Shown: in pieces, positions 13,763-13,988 of the stretch
Layout: every line of letters begins with the position of its first letter
Position numbering within the stretch: the first letter of the stretch is position 1
NCBI GenBank assembly: GCA_934273135.1
Contig: CAKQSU010000009.1
Coordinates: 1-13,988 of the forward strand
Length of the DNA: 13,988 nucleotides
Direction of reading: 5' to 3'
Source: an uncultured Clostridia bacterium
Lineage (GTDB): Bacteria; Bacillota; Clostridia; Christensenellales; Borkfalkiaceae
Notes under the pieces: generated by a model
What the model was told of the DNA's origin: nothing
Seen by the model: only the letters and a program-made list of their open reading frames with translations
The model's database searches: none
Translations under genes and position numbers: made by a program

Positions 13763-13988
13763 TTACTTTTCAAAGAACTTAATCGCGTTGTCGTAAGAAA
13801 TGTTGCGTACGATTTTGCCTACGAATTCGATATCGTAAGGATATTCGCCGTTTTCGAGGATATCGCCGAAGAAGTTGCACAAAACTCTTCTGAAATACTC
13901 GTGGCGGGTATAGGATAAAAAGCTTCTGCTGTCCGTGAGCATACCCACGAAATACGAAACGAGCGACATGTGAGAGAGCGCGTTGAGC
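13763..13988 (-). CDS. uxaC: Glucuronate isomerase, C-terminal end (5' part outside window)
   Basis: The last 74 residues of UxaC (D-glucuronate to D-fructuronate, also galacturonate to tagaturonate; first step of hexuronate catabolism, cytoplasmic). The stretch FVGMLTDSRSFLSYTRHEYF is almost identical to the E. coli enzyme and diagnostic of the family; it continues RRVLCNFFGDILENGEYP and ends near NAIKFFEK. The frame is open to the right edge, so the true start is outside; the ATG at 13969 is internal. It is separated from the lipoprotein gene by a good terminator and completes the isomerase-reductase-dehydratase set with the SDR and uxuA. Confidence 0.95.
   Translation of the reverse strand, partial: LNALSHMSLVSYFVGMLTDSRSFLSYTRHEYFRRVLCNFFGDILENGEYPYDIEFVGKIVRNISYDNAIKFFEK

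Overview
The window looks like chromosomal DNA from an uncultured, probably gut-associated, low-to-mid-GC Firmicute (Clostridia; a Christensenellales-like lineage is a guess). Supporting signs are AGGAGG-type ribosome binding sites, sigma-A promoters of the TTGACA/TATAAT type, UUCG-capped Rho-independent terminators, a lipobox lipoprotein with BspA-type leucine-rich repeats, and an SDR-type fructuronate reductase as in Bacillus. It is a hexuronate utilisation locus.

Layout, left to right. Positions 1-5674 (minus) hold a two-gene unit: a small four-helix membrane protein overlapping by ATGA a giant membrane-anchored GH3 enzyme with reversed domain order, cut by the left edge. Positions 5675-6218 are non-coding: a T-rich stretch, then a dense block of perfect inverted repeats including a probable terminator. 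Positions 6219-8616 (minus) hold the uxuB-type SDR and uxuA, separated by about 520 bp made of A/T heptad repeats and three tandem, structured 127-129 bp repeats whose end supplies the last codons of uxuA. An AraC-family regulator (8878-9648, plus) is divergent from uxuA and is followed by a cytoplasmic GH2 enzyme, probably beta-glucuronidase (9923-11824, plus). A 377-bp convergent spacer holds a strong hairpin and two repeats with a conserved outer stem and variable core. On the minus strand follow a leucine-rich-repeat lipoprotein (12202-13575) and the 3' end of uxaC (13763 to the edge).

How they work together. GH2 would release glucuronate from glucuronides inside the cell. UxaC isomerises it to fructuronate, the SDR reduces this to mannonate, and UxuA dehydrates that to 2-keto-3-deoxygluconate. 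The transporter and the KDG kinase/aldolase are not in the window. The uxuA and GH2 promoters share one architecture: two TTTTGCAAT repeats exactly 22 bp apart, the inner one running into the -35 box, followed by a 17-bp spacer. This is best explained as the operator of the AraC regulator encoded between them.

The most unusual items are this shared operator, the tandem structured repeats behind uxuA, the three-helix reversed GH3 with its overlapping membrane partner, and the palindromic leaders in front of three transcription units.
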